A stretch of DNA of 64,000 bases from Phanerodontia chrysosporium (GCA_001910725.1 MJGA01000011.1:310001-374000); one strand, 5' to 3'; positions 39,150-50,331 are shown, numbered from the stretch's first letter. Notes: generated by a model not told the origin, from the sequence alone. Numbers and translations: made by a program.

Positions 39150-41623
39150 TTACTTTATACGTTTCAACCTCTTGGATCTGCGTGGTCCTTCTTGCATAGG
39201 TGCAGGTGTATCCTGAGAGTCTGGTGTCTTCCTCTTGCGACTTGGAGACCCGTGGCACATGTCTTCCTGCTCTTCAGAGCTATCCTTGCTCGAGTCGCCA
39301 TCGGAAGACGCTAAACGGAAATTCAGCAACCAGAAACAACAGCAGGCAGCGACACTTACATGACGACACTGGCCATACTTCATCACCACCCGGAGGCATG
39401 TCACTCAGTGCGCCAGCGAACATCGCCGCCCAGTACGATGGCTTCGCTGCGTCCGGCAGAATCCCCCGTACTTCCCTCTGTGTCTCCTCACTCAAGCCCT
39501 TCAACGGCATCAGCGCATGGTGACACTGGTACCAGGCTTCTCCGCATTGCTCAATCAGTCCAACGAGCTTTTTCGACGCCAGACGAAGGCGCATAAAGCG
39601 TCCGCCAAGTATGAAGGAGGCCTTCTTGTTGCCGCCAATGGCTCGACCTTCTTCGTCGAACCTGCCCTCCTTGAACATGACCATAGAGGCCTTCTCCTCA
39701 GGCAAGGCGAACCGGCGTAGCGCACCAAACACGAGGTTCCAGAATAGCGATTCCAGGTCGTCCAGGATCCCATGCAGCTTCTCCGGTTTGGACACAAGCT
39801 CTATCGACATGAACGCCCAAGTGCCCTAGACCAGGATGAAAGGGGGTTGCGAAAATGTCAACCAGAGAACTCACAATTCCTGGGGTCAAATGCTCCTTAT
39901 GGCCAGCATGATCCCAATCGTTCAACACGCCTCTGCCATCTGCGGACAGCATGATGTTTCGCTTGCTGATATCACGGTGTAGCAGACCAGCACTCGTGTA
40001 GGCCTTGTCCATGGCTATATTTCGTTTGTCAGCTGCGAGCACAACTGTAGAGGGAGGACAACGCACCGCATAGAACGTCGTGCAACGCTTGTATGAACTC
40101 ACGCACGTTCGCAACGGCGTCGAGCGGAAAGACGATATCCTGCACGATGCGATGTTGGACCAGATGCTCCAGGTCGCGGTCGATGAAGAGCCAGTTGTTC
40201 TCGCGCGTGTTGTATACGTGCGTGGTCGTCTCATGAAGTCGACCGTCGCTACCTCGAACATCACCGCCGTACAACACGTTCGGAATGAACGGCACGTCGT
40301 GCTGCCACAGCTCTTGGTACGTCTGAAACTCCGGCCGCAGGGCCGTGTCGCGCCACGAGTCCTTCGCGAAGACCAGTCGCCCTTGGGAAACGTCGTAGGC
40401 TATGTAGGCACGAGTCGCTCGTCCCGTAAGCTGGTGGTGGCCTGCAAACGGTCTGTTGACGACGACCGACGTGGACTCGCCGGTGGCCTCATTGGTGACA
40501 TGGATCTTCCAGACCGGATAGGTCCCAGTGTCGTCGATGGAGCGGTCTGCAAATGGGATTTTGCGCACCGGAGTACCATCATCCTGGGACCCACGCTCCA
40601 TATCTCGTACAAATGCCAGAACCGCGTCGCGAAAGAGGGCGGCCTCTTTCCTGCTTGCTAGCTTGGCAGTCGAATCCCAGCCACGCTGCACATCGGACAT
40701 AAGCGAGAACCGCCAGAAGAAGTCAGCCAGCAGCTGCGGCTTGGAGACGTAATCAAATGCTTCGGTCACGATGGCCCCCGCGCGATCCCAGCGCATGAGT
40801 CTTGCGGTGCGGTGAGCGATGACGAGTTGGAACAGGTGAGTACGATGCTGTCGGGCAAACAGTGCTTGTGCATGCGAGACCAGGGACATACGTGCAGCAG
40901 TGCCCTCTTCACTGTCATTGTCGAACGAGTCGTAGGCATCAGGTTCGGGTTGTCCAGGTGGCGTCGCGTGCTGCGTGTCAGATGAGGGCGGGTCCTTATT
41001 GCGGAGGGGCGTTAGAGGTTGGCCGCGGCGCTGAGGAAGAGGTGCGCTCAGTCGACGCGGGAGGATACGCTGAGGAGGGTCCACAAAAGGGTCGGCTTTC
41101 GCAGAGTCGTGAACTTCGATCCCCAGCAATGCCGTGCTGAAGTCGTAGTATTCCAGCACATCCCTCTTCTTCTTCGTTCCTCGTCTTGCTGCTGGCCTCC
41201 GTCGCGCGGCTAATGGGGGACACAAGTCGTAGTCACCTTCTTCATCCTCCTCGGCGTGACTGTCGATCGGCACTGGCGCCTGGTGTGGACTCCACATCTC
41301 CCATCCCAAGGACGCGCTCGAGGAGCCCTGCGCGGGTGGCTCGCGTATGCTGCGTTTCTTCATCTTTGTCACGAAGAGTCTGAGGTTGGGGCACGTCTTA
41401 CATCGTTCGACGGTGCGTATCTGGTGGTATGAAGCACGCCGTCAAGACCACGAGAAGTCGTTGGTACACATCTGCTCACCAAAGTTTCGCACATCCCTCG
41501 CACAGTGTCCGCCAGCGGCACGCGAGTGAAGTCTGTTGGTGGTGCGGCTGCTACATCTGTAGTGAGGAATTCATCGAGGAACGTCCGGGGAGGCATGATG
41601 CCTATGACGGGGAGTCGTGACAT
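39150..41623 (-). CDS. FunK1 fungal-type protein kinase, type I
   Basis: Exons 41623-41480, 41420-40067, 40014-39875, 39825-39360 and 39310-39150 give about 754 residues. The start MSRLPVIGIMPPRTFLDEF is the first ATG in frame, and exon 1 is 48 codons as in the gene at 5726. The nuclease-like half has CKTCPNLRLFVTKM and LLGIEVHDSAKADPF, where the lysine of ExK is His and the PD aspartate is lost. The kinase half has VFAKDSW, HRDISKRNIM, LNDWDHAG and GTWAFMS. The tail holds SPSRKRK and GPRRSKRLKRIK, a likely nuclear signal. It has an extra intron in the tail (39311-39359). Kinase residues are all kept. It faces the type II gene ending at 39020. Confidence 0.9.
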
Positions 41624-41988
41624 CACTACTGCGGTGCCAAAGGCAGGAGTCGCGCGTATTAGCGTGGCACGGATCGCAGGTGGGTGAGAGGAGAGGGTAC
41701 GAGTGGTCGCTTTGGTAGGGCTAGTTTATGTTGTACTCGGACTCAATTGGACCTGTTGGCCTGAGCATTACGATCAGGTTGACGCGTTACAATACACGTG
41801 GAGAACGTTCCGCAGAGCGAATGACTGGTAGCTCGAGCCCTGTGAATAGCATAGCTGCTCGTGGCCTGTAGCAAGGGGTGCCGAAAGGTGACCTGCGTCC
41901 TGTCGCATGGTTGATTCGGAGATGCATGTGCCCTCTCAGGGCGCTTATCTGGTAAGTGCAAGGTAACATTGCGAGGCTTACTCCTCAT

Positions 41989-42009
41989 TTATCTAGTAAG
42001 CGACCCTTT
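41989..42009. repeat. inverted repeat GCTTACT / AGTAAGC
   Basis: Seven-base perfect inverted repeat around a short AT-rich loop, between two genes. A related CTTACT/AGTAAG pair occurs near 47998. It could be a bidirectional 3' end signal, a binding site, or the remains of a small inverted-repeat transposon. Confidence 0.45.
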
Positions 42010-42031
42010 ATAGTGTTACATGACCGGTTAT

Positions 42032-42056
42032 CAAGTACTACTTGAACCGGCTGCCA
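42032..42056. repeat. nested inverted repeat CCGGTT...AACCGG
   Basis: CCGGTT and AACCGG flank an inner palindrome CAAGTA/TACTTG, making an extended hairpin of about 12 pairs. No flanking direct repeat was recognised. Confidence 0.45.
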
Positions 42057-42241
42057 TGACTTAGATACGGCACCTTGTTATGAAGACATGACCAGTCATA
42101 ATCTGGCAGCGTTACAACTCGGAAGGTGCTAGTACACAGGCGAGTGAGGCGTAGTGTAACCTTGGACGACTGTCTGTCTGTCGAGAGGAGCAATAGATCT
42201 GTAGCAATGAACCAAGATGGAATTTCTACTACTTTTGACGT

Positions 42242-44889
42242 CTACGCCAGGCCCAGATCCTGGTGCGAACATGTCAACGCGCTGTGTTGCGCCATTGCAC
42301 ACTGCGACGCACCTTTTCGATGAGCTTCTGCGCAATCGGGTGGAACTCCGTCTTGTGCTGCTTGAACGTGCGCACGGCGGCGTCCTTGTCGACCGCGCTC
42401 GCCGCGCGGAAGACGGGGCGGCAGAACTTCATGCGGCCCTTGATCACGCCCGAGCCGTCGGCGCCGACGACCCAGCGGAGCGCGTCGTGCGCGAACGCGC
42501 GCGCGCCGGCGCCGTGCTTGTCGAGCAGCGCGACTTCGTAGAAGCGCAGGCGGATCTCCGCGTTCGCCGTGTCCGAGAGGCCGTACAGCTTGCCGAGGAG
42601 CGTGATGTGCGATTCGGGGAGCGGTGCGTAAGACTGGAGCTTCTCGAGGAAGACGACTGGGGGGTTGTGAGCATGTGAGGGCGGGGAGCAGAGGGAAGAG
42701 TCGTACCCTTTTGGTTGGAGCTGAAATCCTTCACATCCGACGCCTGGAACTCCAGGCTGGCAAGGTCAATTCCACGAGCCTTGTCCCAACGCTCGCTGGA
42801 AGATGGGTGAGCGAGAAGGACCACGAACGAAAGGATAAGACATACGCGAGAGCCCAGGCCTGCTGCGCGAGCGTGGTGTCATACTCCATTTTGACGGGCA
42901 GCTCAGTGCCCTCGCCGTAGAACCATGCCTGGAATGCCCTTCAGTATCGTGGGAAGTGCGCAAGCAGCAGAACAACGCACATTCCAATCAATGGTGTCGA
43001 GAGCCTTCACCTTCTCGGGGTTCGTCCTCTGGAAGAACGCATACAGGTGCTCCTTCCACTGCTCAGTGGTGATGCTCTTGCCCATGAACGTGCTAACATA
43101 GTCGTTCACGTACGGCAGGAAAACATCAAGCCCGCCTAGCGTGCGCTCTGCACTTCCTCAGCACCCCACTACTCAATCTAAGGAGAAAGCTGCCCACCAA
43201 TGTGTAGAAGGAAGTTCGCGCCCTTGTCGTACGGCACGCGGCTGTACGACTCGTCGGGATCCTCGCCTGGCGCGAAGTCGATGACGAGCCGCTGGTAACG
43301 CGGCTCCTTCTCGTAGAGCTTGAGCGCGTCGTACAGCGCCTTCGAGCCGATGAGGTACGAGAACCCGCGCTCGCCGGGCCCGTGCAGCTTCTCGAGCAGA
43401 AGCCGCTCCATGTACGTCGTCCAGCCTTCGTTCAACCAAAAGTGAGTCGCGTGGGCGTGGCTGAGGGGTGGTCAGAGGACGTAGTGGTAGAGATGCAGGA
43501 GGCTTACGTGACGCCGTTGCCGAACCACGAGTGGGTGAGTTCGTGTACGACTACGTCGACCAAAGAACGGTCGCCAGCAAGTAGGGCTGAAGGGCAACGT
43601 TATACGAGTCCATGTGAGTTTACATTGTAGGAACGTACTAGGCGTCAAGAAGCTAAGACACGCGTTTTCCTAAAGGATAAGTGAGACGCGAGCATGTATA
43701 CAAGAGCACTGAACTGACCATGCCACCGTAGGGAACGAGGGAGGAAGCACCAAAAGGTCATAGACCTTGAACCTGTAAGGCGGTACGATCTCTTCTTCCT
43801 TCGCCAAGAACCTGTAGTAAGCGTAGCATTGAGCATACCCGATCGCGTCGCGACTTCATTCGAACACACACCTGCCGGTGTCCTCGCTGAACTCCCAGTA
43901 GCATGCATCGATCATCTCGGGCTCGGCCCATATGCCGCTTGTCCAAGTCTTGCCTTCGACGGCGGGGAAGGGGCGGTAAACAACATTGCCGGCAGCGATA
44001 GCAATAAGGTAGGAAGGGATGGGCACCGGCTATACCTATGGTATCAGTACGGCCTCATGGGGGCGCATATAATGAATGTACCTGGTCGTACTCGTAGACG
44101 ACGACGTCCTTCCCGACCTCCTTCCCAGCGTGTGCCGGGCCGGTGGCCGGTGGGGAGACGCGGACAGCAGACAGCAGAGTGGGGAGCACCGAAGCCACCT
44201 TTGCGGAGTAGGTCTGATATTGCTGCGTTAGGAACATATCGACTATACTTTGTTGTGTGGACGTACGGTCTTGATAGACGGCGTGTCCTGGCACGGCGTG
44301 AGGCTTCGTGCGTATATAGGCTGGCACTGGCTGAAGAGGTAGGGATGCTTCTTGCCCTGGGTCTGCCTGTGAGGATAGATATCTCAGCAACACTGGAGAA
44401 AGTCGGCTGGTGGATACAAGGCGCACTCCTTGTCCAGCCACTGCAGCGCGGTACAATCCTGGGTCGTCTTATAGAAGACAGTCACTTTCAAAGTCGAGCC
44501 CGCTTTCGGAGAACTGGGGAGGGGAATGCGCAGGGCAGAACCCATGACTGCATGCTTTTGTCCGAGTTCATACTATGTTCTCGAGCGGATAAGTGCGTGA
44601 AGCGGCGGACAGGCTCGACAACTGACCTTGGCAGCCTGACCCTCGACCTCAACTTTCTCAATGTCAAGAGCAGCCGTGTCAAACCTGCATCGAAATCATT
44701 CAACTGATACCCACATCGCGAAGACTGGCATACATACACGACCTCTGTCACACCATCCTCCTTCACGCTGAGCGTGTGCGTCGCACTGCCCGCGATGTTC
44801 TTCCTCTCGAAGTCGACCGTCCACTCAAAGTGGATGTGCTCGGACGCGACCTGCGTGTAGTTTGCCTGTGTCGTGGGGTCGAGCGACAT
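42242..44889 (-). CDS. LAP2: leukotriene-A4-hydrolase-type M1 aminopeptidase
   Basis: A zinc metallopeptidase of family M1. It starts [14 protein letters not shown] and continues through many short exons. The substrate-binding loop is PYGGMENACLSF. The zinc site is [11 protein letters not shown] with the third ligand in [13 protein letters not shown], across an intron. The protein ends with the LTA4H C-terminal helical domain ([27 protein letters not shown]) and a small last exon, DLGLA. It should remove N-terminal residues from peptides and, like yeast Lap2, may have weak epoxide hydrolase activity. It is cytosolic, with no signal peptide. At least ten introns were seen, and no frame break. 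It is divergent from the Rpa12 gene, with a 336-nt shared upstream region. Confidence 0.92.
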
Positions 44890-45225
44890 TTTGTGCGCGC
44901 AGTATGGGGGAGAGGAGAAGAGCCGTTCCTCGACGCCGCGCGAGACTCTAATTATCAGATTCGATCATGTGATCACATCGAGGGTGCGCAGACGGAGCAT
45001 GCTGGACGTCGACGGCGTCGTCTTCCGCAAACGGAATGTGGAGGCATACGGTCGTGTGCACGTCGTTGTTGCGGGCATGTCGCTGGAGGACGCAGGCGTC
45101 GGTGACGGAGACGGGCAGCAATCGAGACCAAGACCTAGCGGGCGTCTACATGTGATTACAGAAGATCAGAGCGTCGCAGCGTCGATCGAGATCTGCGCGC
45201 TCTCCGCCTCAGCTGCACCAAAACC
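44890..45225. promoter_or_regulatory. bidirectional promoter region, aminopeptidase and Rpa12 genes
   Basis: A 336-nt gap between divergent starts. It must hold both promoters; no TATA box is obvious. Confidence 0.45.
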
Positions 45226-45818
45226 ATGTCCAAGCGGCGAGCAGAGAAAATTGGTGAGTCTCGTCCTCGCGGCATACAACGGACTGCCAGGTCTCACCAA
45301 GTCTGTTAGGCTCTCTCTTGTTCTGCCCAGACTGCGGTACGCTCCTCAACCTGCCGCGGGACGACGAGAACGAGGTTGCATGTGAGCAGTGCGGACACAT
45401 CGAGCCTGCGAGCTGTGAGTGCGGTCTGCATCCCTCTGTATGCATGCGTTGACATTCCAGAAGCCTACGAGAATATTACGGTCGTGACGCGGTCACATCC
45501 TGATGCATTCCCATCCGCACTGAGGCAGAAGGGCAAGACCCAGACGAAGGTGCACGACAGCGAGGCGGCCCTGCTTCTGGTGCGTCCATACATGCAATCA
45601 GGAGTGCAACAACAGAACTGAGTTGTCTCTCTAGGTCACAGAAAAGTGTCCAAGTTGTGGTCACATGGAGGCGTACTCCAAGGAGATGCAGCTTCGCAGT
45701 GCAGACGAAGGCTCAACCATCCTGTACACTGTGCGTTCAACGCCTATCCATGCTCGGCATCCATCTAACATTTTGTCAGTGTGCAAAATGCAAGCACGGC
45801 TGGCGTGTCAACAACTAA
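45226..45818 (+). CDS. RPA12: RNA polymerase I subunit Rpa12 (A12.2)
   Basis: A small subunit with two zinc ribbons, involved in RNA cleavage and termination by RNA polymerase I in the nucleolus. Five exons start at 45226 (MSKRRAEKIG). The first ribbon is LLFCPDCGTLLNLP with ACEQCGHIEPA. The linker has YENITVVTRSHPDAFPSAL, typical of Rpa12. The second, TFIIS-like ribbon is TEKCPSCGHMEAY and YTCAKCKHGWRVNN. The acidic pair inserted into the polymerase active site is present as SADEGST. The last exon is only 39 nt. The second intron is read with acceptor ending at 45463, since the earlier AG would give a stop. Length is about 125 residues, normal for the family. Confidence 0.93.
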
Positions 45819-46291
45819 GTTGTCGAAAACAACCGAGTTATCCATGACTCGCGTATACGACCGCACTGCTGCAACAGGCGTGCAAGCATTGGCGGAAGAT
45901 TCACGAATTGTATCGCACTTGCATCGTGCTGCAGTAGCCCCGAAAACGTGCATTCAGCCCTCACAATTTCTCGGGGACATTGCTGGCCGCTACGTTCGAG
46001 GTTGCAGGGCGTCCATCTCCAGCCGCACACCGCGACTATAGCGTGTACACACTCGCTTTCACAGCGTATACTAGTGATCTTCTGTTCCGCTGTATTCAGT
46101 TACGGGCCGATGCGAGACAAGCATGTCTGACGAGACGATCTGCGAAGACCAGAGCGTGTGAGAGACCAAGGAGACGTGGCACACTAACATTACATGGACG
46201 CCCTAGACCCTCGCTTCCCGTGCCCGACTTTCTCGCCAGCGAGTCATGGTGGATAGGTGGTGTGCTCCACCTGGGTATATTCCGGTGTGTT
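45819..46291. other. 3' intergenic stretch between convergent Rpa12 and Ost5 genes
   Basis: No further gene recognised. Confidence 0.4.
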
Positions 46292-46642
46292 CTAAACGTA
46301 GACACCGACGGAGCAGAAGAGCGCGACGACACCGAAGCCGCCGAGGATGCTGGCGGTGGAGGCGACTGCGAGTTCGCGCAGCACGTTCGCCTTCGGTAAT
46401 CTGCGGAGACATGAGCGGGTGCTGCGCGCGCGTAGAAAGACTGCGCTGCTGACGTGGAGAAGTAGAACGCGAGGCCAAAGGTTGCTGCGAGGAGAATGAA
46501 GGCGAGGTAGGGGAGGAGGCCGACCGGGACGTAGGGGCTGAACGCCGGGAGGTTCCTGTGCAGCGACTGGAGGGGGCGTGAGGGCGTGTCAGGCACGAGC
46601 GAGGCGGAGAGGACATACGGAAATGGCGTCGTAGTCTGCCAT
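46292..46642 (-). CDS. OST5: oligosaccharyltransferase subunit Ost5 / TMEM258
   Basis: A very small membrane subunit of the ER oligosaccharyltransferase, which N-glycosylates proteins. Three exons spell MADYDAIS, then SLHRNLPAFSPYVPVG and the first membrane helix LLPYLAFILLAATFGLAFYF. The last exon gives TLPKANVLRELAVAS and the second helix with GGFGVVALFCSVGVYV, the hallmark C-terminus of this family. Length is about 85 residues, as expected. Because exons are short and frames change, it is easy to overlook. It is divergent from the Yop1 gene with a 299-nt gap; both products act in the ER membrane. Confidence 0.88.
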
Positions 46643-46941
46643 GGCGGGTGTGGAGAGATGAGCGTAGGCGACCAAGTCTGGAGCTCTGGCGCGGAGAGCA
46701 CGTCAAGGTCCCAAACACACGTCATCAAACAGAGCCGCCATATCAACCACGCCCGCTACCGCACCCTTCCCCTCAATCTCTTCCACGAACCACCATCTTC
46801 TGTTTTTCCTGTATTCTACCTCCCACTAGCAAAAACATAGTGAGTATTCCCTCCGCCGCCTCGTGTGCACCGGCGAGCACCCCGCCCGCAGCGAGTTTGC
46901 CGCCCTGTTGGACGTGTCTCACGCGCTTTTTTCCGCACCAG
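46643..46941. promoter_or_regulatory. bidirectional promoter region, Ost5 and Yop1 genes
   Basis: A 299-nt gap between divergent starts of two ER membrane protein genes, so shared control is possible. Confidence 0.45.
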
Positions 46942-47650
46942 ATGTCTGCCGCACAAAACGTCAAGCAGCACCCTGCGCTCATCCAGGCGCAGAACAAGGC
47001 CAACTACTACGTCGGCCAGCTCGACAAGGAGGTACGTCGCCCGCACCGCCCGCCGCAGCCTGCACAGGCACTCACGCGACCCGCCCCACCGCCTCAGCTC
47101 TCCAAATACCCTGCCTTCAACGCCATTGAGCAGCGCACCCAGATCCCGAAGAGCTATGCGTTCCTCGGCGGCGTCGTGCTGCTCTTTGTTCTCCATTCGT
47201 TCAACACCTTCGCATCTCCTGTCTCGAACATGCTGGGCTGGACCGTCCCTGCGTACCTCTCCGTCAAGGCGCTTGAGAGCCCGTCACACGGCGATGACGT
47301 CCAGTGGCTCACGTACTGGGTCGTCTTCGGCTTCTTCAACTTCCTCGAGAGCCTCGCCCTCCGCGTCATCCTCTACTACTTCCCGTGGTACTTTGCCTTC
47401 AAGTCGGTCTTCATTATCTGGCTGCAGCTCCCCGCGTTCCGCGTACGTCTGTCCCGCATGTTCTCTGAGCCGGCTCCTGACGTCACGTTTGCAGGGTGCT
47501 GAGAGGTTGTACGGCGCCGTCGTGAAGCCGCTCTTCGCTAGCGTCCATGCGAAGGCGAGCACCAATGGTACTACTACCAACTCCATCCCCGAAGCGACCG
47601 TTCAGGCTGATACCCTCCGCGATCGCGCAGCATATGCGACCAGCGAGTAA
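46942..47650 (+). CDS. YOP1: Yop1/REEP5-type ER membrane-shaping protein
   Basis: Exons 46942-47031, 47098-47442 and 47495-47650 give about 196 residues. The start is MSAAQNVKQHPALIQAQ. The TB2/DP1/HVA22 domain follows: paired hydrophobic hairpins around FLGG with LFVLHSFNTFA, then GWTVPAYLSVKALESP, the signature WLTYWVVFGFFNFLES, and FPWYFAFKSVFIIWLQLP. The tail is short and polar. Yop1 curves ER tubules together with reticulons. No signal peptide is expected. No frame break. A strong call from domain sequence and length. Confidence 0.95.
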
Positions 47651-48586
47651 ACCTCGCGTGCCCGTCGACACTTGCGTTGCGGCGTAGGGCGGTCGAGTGC
47701 GTGTGGTTGCGTGACGGGTCGGGGAGGCGTGGGCGAGGGAGTCGCGATAGAAGTATCTGTTTTCGTTTTGTGTTATCGTCCGTGTGTTTTTTATTCTCTG
47801 TCGTCCTGTCTACCTCATGCCCCCTGACTCTGCCGGACTTGCTCTTCTAACGCTATTGAACTGTACAAACACGTTTCTATAGTAATTGGATAGCTTCTGG
47901 CTCACCTTATCGTACACACGATGAATACCTTGACATGACACGGTGCGCGGCGGATTATTGACATGTGATAATCGCGACCGGCCTAAGTCGCGCTCCACTT
48001 ACTGAGGTTTACCGAGTAAGCCATCCTTCACTTACCGTGCTTACTAGTGAACTTACCGGCGTGGCCCAGTAGGCTTACGCGCATATCTCAATGTTTATAC
48101 AATATCATACAAACGAGCCCGCAATCTACGTCGCACGACAATGGTCGTCGAGCTGTCGTGCAGCCGGACATCGTGGTGCGCTGATCGCATCAAGTGCAGC
48201 TCGACTTCGCCGGCGGAAGCGACTACGTCATGTGACCACAGTCGCCTTCCTGTTCGCGGCACATGCTGAGTATATCGTGCGGCGTCTCGTCTGTCGTCTG
48301 TTCCGTGACGGCGACGTTGCGACTCACAATGTCTATGCCAAGACGCGATGACTTCCTACACTTTCTTCGACGAGCTCATGGAGCATGTATGGATGCAGGT
48401 CGTGTCACAAATGACATGCCACAGCCGGCACCACAGGTCGAGCATGGAGATGATAGGTTCATGCTAAATGAATGTAAAGACCTCAAGCGTGGAAAACCGT
48501 ATGCACACCGCGCTCTTGAGAATGAAACACAGTGTATTATTTCTGCATGGCAAACATGAGTGGTACTACGAGCAACAGATGACGTT
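47651..48586. other. intergenic stretch left of the hairpin element
   Basis: No gene recognised. Between about 47990 and 48075 there is a cluster of TTAC-core repeats with small inverted repeats, listed separately. Confidence 0.4.
47990..48075. repeat. cluster of TTACT/TTACC repeats with inverted pairs
   Basis: About six TTACC/TTACT-like words occur in 85 nt, including the pairs CTTACT/AGTAAG and TTCACT/AGTGAA. The pattern resembles the 41989 inverted repeat. It could be a binding-site cluster or the end of an old mobile element. Confidence 0.4.
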
Positions 48587-48706
48587 GAAGGCGCGTGCTA
48601 GTTTCGCCCGCGAGCATTGAACTCGCAGGGTACTTATCCCGAGGACCAAGAATGGGTCCGCGCCAGGACAGCCCCTGCAAGAGAGCCGCCCTTCCCTCGG
48701 GGTAAC

Positions 48707-49023
48707 GGCGCGCGAGAAGCTCGCGCACCGGGGCGGGAAACTCGCCCTGATCTGAGGAACTCAGACCTTGCCAAACGAGGAACTCGCGGCGGGCACCCGG
48801 GGAACCCAGGTGTTGGGACGAGAAGCTCATCCCTATCCCTGTCTGAGGAACTCAGACTAAGGCGCGCGAGGAACTCGCGACTTTGAGGCGGGAAACTCGC
48901 CTGTCCTCGGCCGAGAAGCTCAGCCAGAGGTGCGCGAGGAACTCGCGACTTTGGGTTTTGGGCGGGAAACTCGCCCTGCCTCGGCCGAGGAACTCAGCCA
49001 GAGGCGCGCGAGGAACTCGCGAC
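48707..49023. repeat. hairpin array, left arm (about 14 hairpins)
   Basis: Consecutive short hairpins share loops GAA, AAG or AAA and an inner GAG/CTC pair, but their outer stems differ and still pair: CGCGAG/CTCGCG, GTCTGAG/CTCAGAC, GCGCGAG/CTCGCGC, AGGCGGG/CTCGCCT. Stems are 5-8 pairs, some with a G-T wobble or one mismatch. They recur as a three-hairpin unit of about 65 nt. Confidence 0.85.
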
Positions 49024-49106
49024 TTTGAAGCGGTGGTCGACGCCAGCGACGACGACTACAACAGCTCGTTGCTGCCGCACTCGTTGCTACCGTCGTCGCC
49101 CGTTGC

Positions 49107-49151
49107 CTGTAGAATGTTTAGCAGGGTGCTGCAGTGCTGGCTAGTACTCAC
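49107..49151 (-). ncRNA. intron-like segment of an outward transcript, left arm
   Basis: On the minus strand GTGAGT opens and CTACAG closes a 45-nt segment with a branch-like CTAAAC. It lies about 75 nt downstream of a TATAAATA box. No ATG-started reading frame follows, so a spliced noncoding transcript running into the hairpin array is suggested. Confidence 0.5.
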
Positions 49152-49221
49152 CACGTTGGCTGCAGGACTTGATGGACTGTGAGGGCTTGAGGTCTGAGGC
49201 TCTATGGCAGAGTCTCCAGGG

Positions 49222-49229
49222 TATTTATA
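49222..49229 (-). promoter_or_regulatory. TATAAATA box, left arm, pointing outward
   Basis: TATAAATA on the minus strand in the inner part of the arm, preceded by AAAAGG and followed by a leader and an intron-like segment. The mirror copy is at 50127. Confidence 0.6.
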
Positions 49230-49365
49230 CCTTTTCGTTGTTTGTCGCGGTCAACAACGACGCGTCTGTGTTTGCCCGTGTTTGTCGACGCGTTGTTTGC
49301 GCGACGCCCGCGAAGAAGCCTGCACCGTCGGACGCCGGACTCGATCCTCGGACTGCTCGGGGCTC

Positions 49366-49984
49366 GATCTACTCCCTAGGGCGCAGAAGAGCACAGCCTC
49401 GGGCAGCGGCCGATGGACAATGAATCTTCGGCACTAGCTTCGCTCACGGGGCCAGCGTTCTCATGAGCGAGCTCGACGTCGCCGCATTCCAGGGACGCGC
49501 TGTTGACTTTGTAGGGTGAGACTAGGTATTCGAAAAAGCCTGGAAGTTGCATCGCACCATAATCTTGAGTATGATGAAGGACCTGGAGGGGCGTCGTCGT
49601 TGCGGTCATCGCCGCAGGAGGAGCGAGTCGGAGTTTGACGCCGCGCAAGCAAACTTGGACGGCTGCCTATTTCGGACGCAAGGCGAAGCGCTCGAGAGCC
49701 TGCACCGGCGCAATCCTACTCTCTACCAGCCATCTCTTCCATGCTCGTCATACAAGAGACAAATGTGCCCATTAATGTACGTACTTACTCTCTGTACAGC
49801 CAGCTAGACAGGCAGGAGGCACCATTCGCCAGCTTGAAGTGTTCACTTACGGTCGAGTTGCAGGTCATCTCCAGACACCGCCGCTCACAGCTTACGCCCG
49901 GCCGTTTTGGCCAGCTTCGACGTGGTCCGAAGCTGTGACCGATCCAGAGGCACCTTCTTCACCCGATTGAGACCGCGGTGGCGT
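49366..49984. other. unique centre of the hairpin element
   Basis: About 620 nt that is not repeated in the arms. Short open frames exist, such as 49376-49648 on the minus strand, but none looks like a transposase or other known protein. It lies between two outward promoters. Confidence 0.5.
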
Positions 49985-50126
49985 CCGATACAGCCACTGC
50001 CAGTCCAAGAATCGAGGCCAGTGTTCGACGCCGCCGGCTTCTTCGTGGGCGTCGCGCAAACAACGCGTCGACAAACACGGGAAAACACAGACGCGTCGTT
50101 GTTGACCGCGACGGACAACGAAAAGG

Positions 50127-50134
50127 TATAAATA
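50127..50134 (+). promoter_or_regulatory. TATAAATA box, right arm, pointing outward
   Basis: Plus-strand TATAAATA preceded by AAAAGG. It is the mirror of 49222-49229. The intron-like segment starts 70 nt further on. Confidence 0.6.
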
Positions 50135-50204
50135 CCCTGGAGACTCTGCCGTAGAGCCTCAGACCTCAAGCCCTCACAGTCCATCAAGTCCTGCAGCCAA
50201 CGTG

Positions 50205-50249
50205 GTGAGTACTAGCCAGCACTGCAGCACCCTGCTAAACATTCTACAG
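50205..50249 (+). ncRNA. intron-like segment of an outward transcript, right arm
   Basis: GTGAGT to CTACAG, 45 nt, with branch-like CTAAAC, at the position matching 49107-49151. The leader before it has no ATG, and the exon after it leads into the hairpin array. Confidence 0.5.
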
Positions 50250-50331
50250 GCAACGGGCGACGACGGTAGCAACGAGTGCGGCAGCAACGAGCTGTTGTAG
50301 TCGTCGTCGCTGGCGTCGACCACCGCTTCAA

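Larger units (their letters stand above)
41624..42241. other. intergenic stretch with inverted repeats
   Basis: No gene. Two inverted repeats are visible near 41989-42009 and 42032-42056 and are listed separately. Confidence 0.4.
48587..49365. repeat. left arm of large inverted repeat (hairpin element)
   Basis: This arm recurs in reverse orientation at 49985-51014 with high similarity, over a core, an intron-like segment, a TATA box and a hairpin array. The arm is about 780 nt. No target-site duplication was recognised at the outer ends, so a transposon is not proven. Confidence 0.85.

Noticed and set aside
48707..49023. CRISPR-like array
   Set aside because: Units are self-complementary hairpins with no unique spacers of constant length, in a eukaryotic genome with introns.
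48883..49182. Protein-coding reading of the hairpin repeat
   Set aside because: The open frame results from stop-poor GC-rich repeats; stem covariation follows pairing, not codons, and no start fits the promoter.
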